DNA from: Microbacterium pseudoresistens
Lineage (GTDB): Bacteria > Actinomycetota > Actinomycetes > Actinomycetales > Microbacteriaceae
NCBI RefSeq assembly: GCF_013409745.1
Contig: NZ_JACCBH010000001.1
Span: 1,550,001 to 1,614,000 of the forward strand
DNA: 64,000 nt
Direction of reading: 5' to 3'
The notes beneath the pieces were generated by a model. The model was not told the origin of the DNA and made no database searches. It saw only the letters and a list, made by a program, of their open reading frames with translations. Both the position numbers and the translations under genes were made by a program. This document shows positions 24,264 through 32,969 of the stretch, one piece after another. Position 1 is the first letter of the stretch. Each line of letters starts with the position of its first letter.

Positions 24264-25372
24264 CCGGCGCCACCGGCCGGGCCGCCGTCATGAGCTCCTT
24301 CGGCGCCGACTTCGAGATCCGTGCGTTCCCTCAGCCGGTCGCCGAGCCCGGCGGCCTCGTCGTGGAGATCGAGGCGGCGACGGTCTGCGGCTCCGATCTG
24401 CACGCCTGGAAGGGCGAGCTGTCGTTGCCGATCGACCCGCCGCTCATCCTCGGCCACGAGATGACGGGGCGCATCATCGAGATCGGCGACGGCGCGGAGA
24501 TCGACAGCGTCGGCCAGCCGTTGCAGGTCGGGGACAGGGTCGTGTGGGCGCACCTGCCTTGCGGCCACTGCCACGAGTGCACGGTCGAGCACCAGCCGGT
24601 GCTGTGCGGGAACCGCTACATCGCCTACCTGACGGACTGCAGCGTCGCCCCGCACTTCACGGGGAGCTTCGCCGAATACGGGGTCGTGCGCCCAGGTGCG
24701 GGGCGGGTGCGCGTGCCGGATGCGGTCGAATCGACCTGGGCGTCGGCGGGCAGCTGTGCGCTGCGGACCGTTATCCGCGCCATGGAGATCGCCGGACCGA
24801 TCGACCGGGACGACACGGTCGTCGTGCAGGGCGCGGGCCCGCTGGGGCTGTTCGCCACGGCGCTGCTGTCGCTGCATGACCCGCGCCGGCTCGTCGTCGT
24901 GGGTGCACCGGAGGACCGCCTCGCACTGGCCAGGGAGTGGGGTGCGACCGACACGGTCAGCGTCGAGCGCGGCCAGGAGCCGCAGGAGCGGATCGACGAG
25001 GTGCTCCGCATCACCGGTCGGGGCGCCTCCGTGGCGTTCGAGCTCGCAGGCTTCCCCGGTGTCGTCGGCGAGGGCGTGCAGATGATGGCGCGCAACGGGC
25101 GGTACGTCGTGATGGGGACGCTGGGCGGGCCGCCCCAGCCCATCAACGCATCGACGATCGCGACCCGCGGTATCACGGTCCGTGGCTCAATGAGCGGGGA
25201 CATCGGCGACTACCACCGGGCGATGCTCGCGCTCGAGCGCTACCGCGACCGCTTCGACTGGAGTCGCATGCTGGGCAACGAGTATCCGCTCGAAAGACTG
25301 TCGGAGGCGATGACGACCATGCAGCGCATGGAGGAGATCAAGCCCGTGATCCGGCCGACAGCCACCGTCTGA
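24260..25372 (+). CDS. Zinc-dependent medium-chain alcohol dehydrogenase
   Basis: 370 residues, MDR family. Catalytic zinc ligands are in VCGSDLHAW (Cys) and LGHEMTG (His-Glu). The structural zinc lobe has four Cys in PCGHCHECTVEHQPVLC. The nucleotide fold carries GAGPLGLFA. It should oxidise an alcohol to an aldehyde or ketone with NAD(P)+. It sits between the cupin (4-base overlap) and an aldehyde dehydrogenase, so a primary alcohol substrate is likely. Confidence 0.88.
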   Translation: MTGATGRAAVMSSFGADFEIRAFPQPVAEPGGLVVEIEAATVCGSDLHAWKGELSLPIDPPLILGHEMTGRIIEIGDGAEIDSVGQPLQVGDRVVWAHLPCGHCHECTVEHQPVLCGNRYIAYLTDCSVAPHFTGSFAEYGVVRPGAGRVRVPDAVESTWASAGSCALRTVIRAMEIAGPIDRDDTVVVQGAGPLGLFATALLSLHDPRRLVVVGAPEDRLALAREWGATDTVSVERGQEPQERIDEVLRITGRGASVAFELAGFPGVVGEGVQMMARNGRYVVMGTLGGPPQPINASTIATRGITVRGSMSGDIGDYHRAMLALERYRDRFDWSRMLGNEYPLERLSEAMTTMQRMEEIKPVIRPTATV

Positions 25373-25395
25373 GACCAAGGAAGAGAGCACACGAG

Positions 25396-26877
25396 ATGAC
25401 GACGACGTTCGAGGGTCTGCGATCGGCCCTGGAGGATCACGAGACCACGCTCCCCGAGCGGTTCCTCCTCGACATGGGCGCGGGGACGCGCGAGCCCGAG
25501 CGATGGTTCGCGAACCTGGACCCGGCGACGGGCGAGCTGCTGGCCGAGGTGGCCACGGCGACCCCCGCCGAAGTCTCCGACGCGGTCGGCGCGGCCGAAG
25601 CAGCGGCACCGGCCTGGGCGGCAGCCGCACCCGCGCAGCGTGGAGAGCTCCTGCGCCGCCTCGGTGCGCTCGTGCGTCGGGAGGCCGAGACGCTGGCACG
25701 GCTCGAGGTGCGCGACACCGGCAAGCCGCTGGCTCAGGGGCGCGCGGACATCGCCGCAGCGGCGCGTTATTTCGAGTACTACGGATCCATCGTGGAGGGG
25801 CTGCTCGGTGACAGTATCCCGCTGGGATCCGCGTCGTTGGCCGTGGTGGAGAACGTGCCCCACGGCGTCACGGGCCACATCGTGCCATGGAACTATCCGG
25901 CGCAGATCGCGGCGCGGTCGGTGGGCGCGGCGCTCGCCATGGGCAACGCGGCCGTGGTGAAACCCGCCGACGAGGCACCTCTGGTCACCCTCTGCTACGC
26001 CCGCCTCGCACGGGAGGCGGGGTTTCCCGCCGGAGTGTTCAACGTCATCCCCGGCGGGGCGGAAACCGGCACGGCGCTCATCACCGACGACCGCGTCGAT
26101 CACGTCTCCTTCACGGGCTCCGTCGCGACGGGTCGCCTCGTTGCCGGCACGGTCGCGGGCCGGGGGAGGCCGACGCTGCTGGAGCTCGGCGGGAAGTCCG
26201 CCCACCTGGTGCTCGAGGGTGCCGACATCTCCCGCGCGGCGCCCGTGATCGCGCGGGCGCTGCTGCTGCACGCCGGACAGACCTGCACGGCGGGCACGCG
26301 CGTCATCGTCCACGAGTCGCTGCGCGCAGAGCTCCTGGACGCTCTCGCCCCGCATTTCGCCGGGGCGACGCTCGGCCCCGGGCTGACGGAGCCCACCGTG
26401 GGCCCCGTGGTCTCCGAGCGGCAGGCGGAGCGCGTGCGCGGGTTTATCGATCGGGCGCAGGCCGACGGCGCGGCGATCGTGGCGCAAGCCGAACCGGGCG
26501 GACATGCGGGCGGCTTCTTCGTGCCGCCGGTGCTCTTCGACGCCGTCTCGCAGTCCAGCGAACTGTTCGCCGAGGAGGTGTTCGGCCCGGTTCTGGCCGT
26601 GACGGCCGTCTCCTCCGACGAGGAGGCGCGTGAGGCCGCGCACAACTCCCGCTACGGCCTCACCGGAGCCGTCTGGTGTCAGGACGTCGATCGTGCGCTG
26701 GCGATGGCGCGCTCGCTGGATGTCGGGCAGGCCTACATCAACGGCTATGCACCGGGCGGTGGCGTTGAGCTGCCCTTCGGCGGCACGCGGGACAGCGGCT
26801 ACGGCCGGGAGAAGGGCGTGGCCGCGCTCCGCGAATACAGCCAGGCGCGGACGCTGTTCGTCGACATCCGTGGCTGA
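25396..26877 (+). CDS. NAD(P)-dependent aldehyde dehydrogenase
   Basis: 493 residues from the ATG at 25396. The family motifs are complete: HIVPWNYPAQIAARSVG, the coenzyme loop SFTGSVATGR, the general-base Glu in LELGGKSAHLV, the nucleophile Cys in AGQTCTAGTR and EEVFGPVLAV. It is closest in feel to betaine-aldehyde or gamma-aminobutyraldehyde dehydrogenases, but substrate cannot be assigned. It probably oxidises the aldehyde produced by the dehydrogenase upstream to an acid. The final codons overlap the lyase start. Confidence 0.9.
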   Translation: MTTTFEGLRSALEDHETTLPERFLLDMGAGTREPERWFANLDPATGELLAEVATATPAEVSDAVGAAEAAAPAWAAAAPAQRGELLRRLGALVRREAETLARLEVRDTGKPLAQGRADIAAAARYFEYYGSIVEGLLGDSIPLGSASLAVVENVPHGVTGHIVPWNYPAQIAARSVGAALAMGNAAVVKPADEAPLVTLCYARLAREAGFPAGVFNVIPGGAETGTALITDDRVDHVSFTGSVATGRLVAGTVAGRGRPTLLELGGKSAHLVLEGADISRAAPVIARALLLHAGQTCTAGTRVIVHESLRAELLDALAPHFAGATLGPGLTEPTVGPVVSERQAERVRGFIDRAQADGAAIVAQAEPGGHAGGFFVPPVLFDAVSQSSELFAEEVFGPVLAVTAVSSDEEAREAAHNSRYGLTGAVWCQDVDRALAMARSLDVGQAYINGYAPGGGVELPFGGTRDSGYGREKGVAALREYSQARTLFVDIRG

Positions 26878-27856
26878 GCAGACGGTCGACGGGTCCGTGC
26901 CCGGTCTCACAGCGCTGGATCGGGGCCTGCCCGCGGTGCATCCCGATCCGGCGCTGCCGACCCGGGTCCGCGTCTACGAGGTCGGCCCCCGCGACGGACT
27001 CCAGGCGGAGAGCCGCGTCGTCCCCACGGCAGAGAAGGTGCGCTTCATCCGCGCGCTGCGCTCCGCCGGACTCGAGACCGTGGAGGCGACCAGTTTCGTC
27101 GCCCCCGGGTGGATTCCTCAGCTCGACGATGCGGCGGAGATCATGGCGGAACTGGAATCGGATGCCGAGCACCTTCCGGTTCTCGTTCCCAATCAGCGCG
27201 GCGTGGAGCGAGCCCTGGCTGCGGGGTCGCGAGCCGTTGCCGTCTTCGTCAGTGCGACCGAAACCTTCGCGCAACGCAATCTGAACCGCAGCCTCCGGGA
27301 GGCGATGGATGCCGCCCTCGACGCCGTCGCGTACGCGCGTGCGGCGGGCATGACCGTCCGCGGGTACGTGTCGATGGTGTTCGGCGATCCCTGGGAGGGG
27401 GCGGTGTCGCTGTCGAACGTCGCGGCGATCTCGGCGGAGCTTCTCTCTGCGGGATGCGACGAGATCTCTTTGGGAGACACGATCGGAGTGGCGACCCCCG
27501 GGCACGTCGCCCGTGCCGTCGAGAGGCTTGACGCGACCGGAGTGCCATCGAGCGCGATCGCGCTGCACTTGCACGACACATACGGACAGGCGCTAGCGAA
27601 CGTTCTGGAGGGACTGCGTGCGGGGGTCACGACGTTCGATTCGTCAGCCGGAGGGCTCGGCGGGTGCCCGTATGCGGGCTCGGCGACGGGCAACCTCGCG
27701 ACCGAGGACCTCCTGTGGATGCTGACGGGGCTCGGCATCGAGACCGATGTCGACCTGCGTGCGGTGCATCGAGCGGGGTCACGTGTCTCCACGATCCTCG
27801 GGAGGGCCTCGGTATCACGGGTCGCTGCGGCTCTCGAAGCGCCCCGACCGGCATAG
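26870..27856 (+). CDS. HMG-CoA lyase-like enzyme
   Basis: 328 residues from a GTG at 26870 that overlaps the aldehyde dehydrogenase stop. The DRE-TIM motif VYEVGPRDGLQAE gives the catalytic Arg-Asp. The metal-ligand pair is in LHLHDTYGQ. The HMG-CoA lyase signature GGLGGCPYAGSATGN includes the mobile-loop Cys. These enzymes split 3-hydroxy-3-methylglutaryl-CoA or related 3-hydroxyacyl-CoAs into acetyl-CoA and a keto acid or aldehyde. With a CoA transferase at the other end of the operon, it would complete a pathway from an imported alcohol to central metabolites. Confidence 0.87.
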   Translation: MAEQTVDGSVPGLTALDRGLPAVHPDPALPTRVRVYEVGPRDGLQAESRVVPTAEKVRFIRALRSAGLETVEATSFVAPGWIPQLDDAAEIMAELESDAEHLPVLVPNQRGVERALAAGSRAVAVFVSATETFAQRNLNRSLREAMDAALDAVAYARAAGMTVRGYVSMVFGDPWEGAVSLSNVAAISAELLSAGCDEISLGDTIGVATPGHVARAVERLDATGVPSSAIALHLHDTYGQALANVLEGLRAGVTTFDSSAGGLGGCPYAGSATGNLATEDLLWMLTGLGIETDVDLRAVHRAGSRVSTILGRASVSRVAAALEAPRPA

Positions 27857-27876
27857 TTCCCGCGCGGCCCGGGTTC

Positions 27877-27889
27877 TAGGCTGACCCCG
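27877..27889 (+). promoter_or_regulatory. Leaderless-type promoter of the DUF402 gene
   Basis: TAGGCT at 27877-27882 ends six bases before the GTG at 27889, with no ribosome-binding site between. This fits a -10 element whose transcript begins at the start codon. Confidence 0.6.
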
Positions 27890-28443
27890 TGAGCAGCGCG
27901 CGCCCCGAAGCGGGCACCCCGATGATCTTCCAGTGGCGCAAGTGGGACGGTGCGGCGCACTGGCGTCACGAGTGCGTGTACCTCGGGGCAGATGTGTGGG
28001 GCGACTGGGTCGGGCAGCCGGTCGGATGGCGCAGCGAGCGCCCGGGGCGGGAGTTCCTGGCGCCCGGGCCCAACGTCACGCTCGTGCCGGCGGCACCCGG
28101 CGACCACGCGCTCACGGTCAACCGCGATCACCCGCACGGGATGCGCGTGTACATCGATCTCGGGTGGGACGTGCGCTGGAGTGACGATCCGCTGCTGGCC
28201 ACCGGCATCGACATGGACCTCGATGTCGTGCGCGTGATCGGAGAGCGGGGCACGTGGGTCGATGACCGCGACGAGTGGGACGAGCATCGCGTGCGGTACG
28301 GCTACCCCGCCGATGTCGTGACGCGCTTGGAGGCTCTCGCCGTCGACCTCGAGGATCGCGTGCGCGCGCAGGAGGCGCCCTTCGACGACGCGACCGCCGA
28401 CGCCTGGCTCGACCGTCTCGTCGCGCTGCGCCTGGATCGATGA
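27889..28443 (+). CDS. DUF402-domain protein
   Basis: 184 residues from a GTG. The DUF402/FomD-like barrel is recognisable: FQWRKWDGAAHWRHECVYL at the start, then GMRVYIDLGWDVRW and DMDLDVVRV, which carry the acidic residues that bind metal in this family. Members hydrolyse nucleoside diphosphates or nucleotidyl adducts; the cellular role here is unknown. It stands between the catabolic operon and menG, with its own leaderless-type promoter. Confidence 0.8.
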   Translation: MSSARPEAGTPMIFQWRKWDGAAHWRHECVYLGADVWGDWVGQPVGWRSERPGREFLAPGPNVTLVPAAPGDHALTVNRDHPHGMRVYIDLGWDVRWSDDPLLATGIDMDLDVVRVIGERGTWVDDRDEWDEHRVRYGYPADVVTRLEALAVDLEDRVRAQEAPFDDATADAWLDRLVALRLDR

Positions 28444-28474
28444 GCGTGGACCGCTGAGCGCGGACCGCCGCGCA

Positions 28475-28487
28475 TAGACTCGAGGGA
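28475..28487 (+). promoter_or_regulatory. Leaderless-type promoter of menG
   Basis: TAGACT at 28475-28480 followed by six bases and the ATG at 28487; no ribosome-binding site lies between. Confidence 0.6.
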
Positions 28488-29215
28488 TGACCCCGGACGA
28501 GCCCAACCGCGCCGATCTCGGCAAGGATCCCGCGCGCGTGAGCGGCATGTTCGATCAGGTCGCCAAGGGGTATGACCGCACGAACGTCGTGATGACGGCA
28601 GGCAACGACGCCCTGTGGCGGGCCGCCACCACCCGCGCCGTCGCGCCAAAGCGCGGCGAGCGCATCCTCGATCTGGGGGCGGGCACGGCGTCGTCGTCTG
28701 CGTCGCTCGCCGCGAGCGGGGCCGATGTCGTCGCCGCGGACTTCTCGCCCGGCATGCTGGCCGAGGGTGAGCGCCGGCACGGGCACCTGCGCAACCTCTC
28801 CTTCGTGCAGGCGGATGCGACCGATCTTCCATTCGGCGACGACGAGTTCGACGCGGTCACGATGTCGTACAGCCTGCGCAACGTGAACGATCCGAAGAAG
28901 GCGCTGCGCGAGCTGTTCCGGGTGACCAAGCCCGGTGGGCGCCTGGTGATCAACGAGTTCTCCACGCCGCCGAGCCCGCTGTTCCGCGGGTTCTACCGCT
29001 TCTACAACGCCCGGGTGCTGCCGCGCGTCGCGCGTCTGGCCGGCACGAACGGCGAGGCCTACGACTATCTCAACGAGTCGATCGCGGCATGGCCCGATCA
29101 GGCGACCCTGTCGGCGTGGATCCGCGAGGCGGGCTGGACGGATGTCGCCCACCGCAACCTGTCATTCGGGATCGTCGCGCTGCACCGGGCCCGCAAACCC
29201 GGTTCGCCGAGCTGA
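28487..29215 (+). CDS. menG: Demethylmenaquinone methyltransferase
   Basis: 242 residues, UbiE/COQ5 family. VSGMFDQVAKGYDRTN opens the protein; the SAM motif is ILDLGAGTASSS; SYSLRNVNDPKKALREL and KPGGRLVINEFSTP are diagnostic. It adds the last methyl group to menaquinone using S-adenosylmethionine at the membrane surface. It lies directly before the polyprenyl diphosphate synthase that makes the menaquinone side chain, which supports the assignment. Confidence 0.93.
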   Translation: MTPDEPNRADLGKDPARVSGMFDQVAKGYDRTNVVMTAGNDALWRAATTRAVAPKRGERILDLGAGTASSSASLAASGADVVAADFSPGMLAEGERRHGHLRNLSFVQADATDLPFGDDEFDAVTMSYSLRNVNDPKKALRELFRVTKPGGRLVINEFSTPPSPLFRGFYRFYNARVLPRVARLAGTNGEAYDYLNESIAAWPDQATLSAWIREAGWTDVAHRNLSFGIVALHRARKPGSPS

Positions 29216-29252
29216 CGATGCGCTCTCGCGCGGGGGAGCGCGGCACGGCAGG

Positions 29253-29265
29253 TAGGCTGGTCGGG
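29253..29265 (+). promoter_or_regulatory. Leaderless-type promoter of the polyprenyl synthase
   Basis: TAGGCT at 29253-29258 followed by six bases and the GTG at 29265, the same arrangement as at 27877 and 28475. Confidence 0.6.
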
Positions 29266-30326
29266 TGACTTCGAGCCCTCTCGCGTCGGGTTCGCGACTG
29301 GCGAGCCGACTCGGTTTCAGCGACCGCGTCTTCGTCGGTCCTGCCGCTCGCCGACTGGCCGCCGAGGTCGAGGCGGGCCTCGACCTCGTCGAGTCCGGTC
29401 TCGCCGAGGATCTGCACGTCGCCGACAGCCTCGCCGACACCACGAGCCGCTACCTGTACGAGGCCGGCGGCAAGCGCGTGCGTCCTGTCCTGGCACTGCT
29501 CACGGCACAGCTGGGCGAGGGCAACATCCCCGCCGTCATCGACATCGCCAAGGCCCTGGAGATCACGCATCTCGGCTCGCTGTACCACGACGACGTCATG
29601 GACGGCGCCGACCGCCGCCGCGGGGTTCCCGCCGCGCACGCGGTGTGGGGCAACAACGTCGCCATCCTCACCGGCGACATCCTCTTCTCCCGGGCCAGCC
29701 AGCTCATGTCGCGCCACGGCGACCGGGCCATCCGGTTGCAGTCCGACACGTTCGAGCGTCTCGTGCTCGGGCAGCTGCACGAGACCGTCGGACCGCAGGA
29801 GGGCGAGGACCCGATCGAGTTCTATCTCCAGGTGCTCGCCGACAAGACCGGCTCGCTCATCGCCGCCGCCACCCAGGGCGGGGCGATCTTCTCGCACGCG
29901 CCCGAGGAATACGTGGAGCCGCTGCGCCGCTACGGCGAGAAGGTAGGCGTCGCCTTCCAGCTGCTCGACGACGTGATCGACCTCTCGGCCGACGCCGACG
30001 ACACCGGCAAGGTGCCGGGCACCGACCTGCGCGCGGGCGTGCCGACCATGCCGTCGCTGCTGCTGGCCCGAGAGACGGATGCCGCATCCGTCTCTCTGTC
30101 GGCGCAGATCGACGACGGAGTCGCCAGGATCGCCGAGGGCGAGGATCCGGCGATCCTCGACGAGCCGCTGCGTCGGCTGCGCGACCACGCGGTCACCGCG
30201 AAGACCATGGACCTGGCCAGGGAATGGACCGACGACGCGCTCGCCGCCCTCGCCCCGCTCTCGAAGGGCCCCGTGCGCGATGCGCTGGAGCGGTTCGCGC
30301 GCACGCTGGCCGATCGCAGCAGCTGA
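29265..30326 (+). CDS. Polyprenyl diphosphate synthase (menaquinone side chain)
   Basis: 353 residues, trans-isoprenyl synthase family. The first Asp-rich motif is in SLYHDDVMDGADRRR and the second in FQLLDDVIDL. GGKRVRPVLALL binds the diphosphate. It elongates allylic diphosphates with isopentenyl diphosphate to a long chain, most likely for menaquinone given menG next door. Chain length cannot be read with certainty. It precedes fprA by 23 bases, so the two may be co-transcribed. Confidence 0.92.
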   Translation: MTSSPLASGSRLASRLGFSDRVFVGPAARRLAAEVEAGLDLVESGLAEDLHVADSLADTTSRYLYEAGGKRVRPVLALLTAQLGEGNIPAVIDIAKALEITHLGSLYHDDVMDGADRRRGVPAAHAVWGNNVAILTGDILFSRASQLMSRHGDRAIRLQSDTFERLVLGQLHETVGPQEGEDPIEFYLQVLADKTGSLIAAATQGGAIFSHAPEEYVEPLRRYGEKVGVAFQLLDDVIDLSADADDTGKVPGTDLRAGVPTMPSLLLARETDAASVSLSAQIDDGVARIAEGEDPAILDEPLRRLRDHAVTAKTMDLAREWTDDALAALAPLSKGPVRDALERFARTLADRSS

Positions 30327-30349
30327 CCAGCCGCTGACGGAAGGAAGAA

Positions 30350-31723
30350 ATGACCAAGCTCAGGCTTGCCATCGTCGGAGCCGGCCCCGCCGGCATCTAC
30401 GCCGCCGACCTCCTGCTCAAGGCGGAGCGGCGCTTCGACGTCTCCATCGACCTGTTCGAGCAGCTTCCCGCGCCGTACGGACTGGTGCGCTACGGCGTCG
30501 CCCCCGACCATCCGCGCATCAAGGGCATCATCAACGCCCTGCGCGACGTGCTCGACCGCGGCGACATCCGCCTGTTCGGCAATGTGCGCTTCGGCGAGGA
30601 CATCACGATCGACGACCTGAAGCGCCACTACAACGCCGTGATCTTCGCCACCGGCGCGGTGCGCGACACGAGCCTCGACATCCCCGGCATCGACGCGGCG
30701 GCCTCGCACGGCGCGGCCGATTTCGTCAGCTGGTTCGACGGGCATCCGGATGTGCCGCGCGAGTGGCCGCTGGACGCCGCCTCGGTCGCCGTCCTCGGCA
30801 ACGGCAACGTGGCCCTCGACGTGTCGCGGATGCTCGCCAAGCACGCCGAAGACCTCCTCGTCACCGAGGTGCCCGCCAACGTGCACGCGGGCCTGGAGGC
30901 CAGCGCCGTCACGGATGTGCACGTGTTCGGCCGCCGCGGCCCCGCGCAGGTGAAGTTCACCCCGCTCGAGCTGCGCGAGCTCGGCGAGCTGCGCGACGTG
31001 GACATGGTCGTCTACGACGAGGACTTCGACTACGACGAGGCGTCCATCCAGGCCATCGCGAGCAACAAGCAGGTCATGGTCATCGACCGCGTGCTGCAGT
31101 CGTGGCGCAAGCGGGACTCGGTCAACAACGCCGGCGGCACCGCATCCCGCCGTCTGCACCTGCACTTCTGGGCGCGTCCCGTCGAGGTCAGGAAAGACGC
31201 CGATGGCCGCGTGAGCGCCCTCGTGTACGAGCGCACCAAGCCCGACGGGCAGGGGGGCGCCGTGGGCACGGGCGAGATGCGCGAGGTGCCGGTGCAGGCG
31301 CTGTACCGCGCGATCGGCTATTTCGGTTCGCCGCTGCCCGGGGTTCCCTTCGACAAGAAGCACGGCGTCATCCCGAACCGCGAGGGCCAGGTGCTCGCCA
31401 AGGACTCCAACCAGCGCGTGCCCGGTATCTACGCGACCGGCTGGATCAAGCGCGGCCCGGTGGGCCTGATCGGGCACACCAAGTCGGATGCGATGGAGAC
31501 GGTGCGCCACCTCATCAACGATCAGGGCTCGTGGTGGCAGCCTGAGCAGCCCGAGGAGGCGGCCATCCCGGCACTGCTCGCCGAACGCGGCGTGCAGTGG
31601 ACGGATCTCGACGGCTGGCACCGCCTCGACGCGCACGAGATCGCCCTGGGCGGCGCCGAGGAGCGCGAGCGCATCAAGGTCGTCCCCCGTGACGAGATGG
31701 TGCGCATCTCCCGCGGGGAGTGA
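30350..31723 (+). CDS. fprA: FprA-type NADPH:ferredoxin/adrenodoxin reductase
   Basis: 457 residues. FAD motif IVGAGPAGIYAADLLL, then LPAPYGLVRYGVAPDHPRIK, which is diagnostic of adrenodoxin-reductase-type enzymes. NADPH motif VLGNGNVALDVSRML, and ATGWIKRGPVGLIGHTK near the C-terminus. It passes electrons between NADPH and ferredoxins, for example for cytochromes P450. GGAAGGAA precedes the ATG. The downstream lipoprotein gene is convergent. Confidence 0.93.
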   Translation: MTKLRLAIVGAGPAGIYAADLLLKAERRFDVSIDLFEQLPAPYGLVRYGVAPDHPRIKGIINALRDVLDRGDIRLFGNVRFGEDITIDDLKRHYNAVIFATGAVRDTSLDIPGIDAAASHGAADFVSWFDGHPDVPREWPLDAASVAVLGNGNVALDVSRMLAKHAEDLLVTEVPANVHAGLEASAVTDVHVFGRRGPAQVKFTPLELRELGELRDVDMVVYDEDFDYDEASIQAIASNKQVMVIDRVLQSWRKRDSVNNAGGTASRRLHLHFWARPVEVRKDADGRVSALVYERTKPDGQGGAVGTGEMREVPVQALYRAIGYFGSPLPGVPFDKKHGVIPNREGQVLAKDSNQRVPGIYATGWIKRGPVGLIGHTKSDAMETVRHLINDQGSWWQPEQPEEAAIPALLAERGVQWTDLDGWHRLDAHEIALGGAEERERIKVVPRDEMVRISRGE

Positions 31724-31750
31724 CCGCCCGCGCCCGAGACTGCGCGCCCG

Positions 31751-32140
31751 TCAGGACTTGGGCGTCACCTCGACGGTGAAGCTCACGCTGTCGCCGCTGT
31801 CGGCGTTGTCGAGCGTGACCTCGGTCGTGCCCTCCTTGAGCGCATCCAGGCCCGGGTTGAACTGGGCGGAACCGTCGTCCTTGCCCGGGGTGAACGACAC
31901 GATCGACGGATCGGCGATGTCGGCCGACCAGGCCGTGAAGTGCTCATCGTCACCGGTGAGGTCGATGACGTTGCCGACCGGCACCTCGACGGTCGTGCCG
32001 TCGATCTCGCCGAGGTCGACGATCACGGGCGGCAGGGTTTGCCCGGCCTGCGTGCACCCGGTGAGGCCCGCAGCGGCGCCGAGAACCAGCACCGCCGAGG
32101 TCAGGAGCGCGGCGCGGCGCGAACGGAAGAAGCGGTTCAT
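31751..32140 (-). CDS. Small secreted lipoprotein, function unknown
   Basis: 129 residues. A Tat- or Sec-type start MNRFFRSRRAALL leads into a hydrophobic core and lipobox GLTGC. The mature part is acidic and predicted to be beta-rich, ending in a repeated pattern of polar strands (TTEVTLDNADSGDSVSFTVEV) like an immunoglobulin-type domain. I do not recognise a family. It is convergent with fprA and divergent from the copper-linked membrane protein. Confidence 0.7.
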   Translation of the reverse strand: MNRFFRSRRAALLTSAVLVLGAAAGLTGCTQAGQTLPPVIVDLGEIDGTTVEVPVGNVIDLTGDDEHFTAWSADIADPSIVSFTPGKDDGSAQFNPGLDALKEGTTEVTLDNADSGDSVSFTVEVTPKS

Positions 32141-32210
32141 GATGCCTCCGGGGATGCGGGATCCGGGATACGCGGACGCCTCCAGCGTAGGGGCGTTCGG
32201 GCGCGCGGGC

Positions 32211-32224
32211 TAGCATGGAATCCA
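32211..32224 (+). promoter_or_regulatory. Leaderless-type promoter
   Basis: TAGCAT at 32211-32216 followed by seven bases and the ATG at 32224. An in-frame ATG at 32215 lies inside the hexamer and so is unlikely to be the start. Confidence 0.5.
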
Positions 32225-32832
32225 TGCGCACACCCCGGGCGGTTCGTGCCGCACGCGGCGGCGCGGCGGCGACGCTGGCGACCTTCGTGTCGCTGCTGTC
32301 GCACGTGGCCGCCGGCGGGGCGATGCCGGGATGGCTCGGTGTCGTGGCCCCGTGGCTGTTCTCCGTGCTCGTGTGTCTCGTGATCGCCGGACGCCGGCTG
32401 TCGGCCGTGCGGCTGAGTGCCGCCGTCGTTGTGAGCCAGGCGCTCTTTCACGTGCTGTTCGTGCTCGGCTCCGGATCCTCGACCGCCCTGGTCGGCCATT
32501 CGCATCACGGGGCCGTCGCCCTGGCCGCCTCGGGTTCGGGCGGCACCGCTCTCGACGTCGCGCTGCGGGGCGAGCCGCTGATGTGGGCGGCGCACGCGAT
32601 CGCCGCGATCCTTACCGTCGTGGCCCTGTACCGCGGTGAGCGGATGCTCGTGCTGCTCTCGTACACCGCGCGCTCCGTCACCGCCTGGCTTTCGCGCCTG
32701 GTCGCCGTCGTGCTCGCGCCCGTCGTCATCCGTCCGCGTCGCGTGGCCACGACCCCGCGGCCGTCGCGCGTCGTGCTCCCGGCGGTGCCTCTGTCGGCGG
32801 TCGTCCGGCGCGGCCCTCCCGCCCTGGTGTGA
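32224..32832 (+). CDS. Multi-pass membrane protein of the copper cluster
   Basis: 202 residues with about four transmembrane helices and a basic, Pro-rich cytoplasmic tail. A His-rich loop GHSHHGAVA between helices could bind copper. No known family can be named with confidence. Its position directly before copC, a PCuAC-type chaperone and a DyP peroxidase suggests a part in copper delivery. It starts with a probable leaderless promoter. Confidence 0.65.
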   Translation: MRTPRAVRAARGGAAATLATFVSLLSHVAAGGAMPGWLGVVAPWLFSVLVCLVIAGRRLSAVRLSAAVVVSQALFHVLFVLGSGSSTALVGHSHHGAVALAASGSGGTALDVALRGEPLMWAAHAIAAILTVVALYRGERMLVLLSYTARSVTAWLSRLVAVVLAPVVIRPRRVATTPRPSRVVLPAVPLSAVVRRGPPALV

Positions 32833-32969
32833 TCCGCCGCGGCTTCTGCCGCGCTCGCCGCGTCCTCCGATCGCGGCGTTCACCGATGCGCCTCCCGCGC
32901 CTCGGCACCGATCGCACTCGCGCCCTTCGAAGGCGCTGTTTGCGGGCATCGCCCGCAGGGAGAACACCC

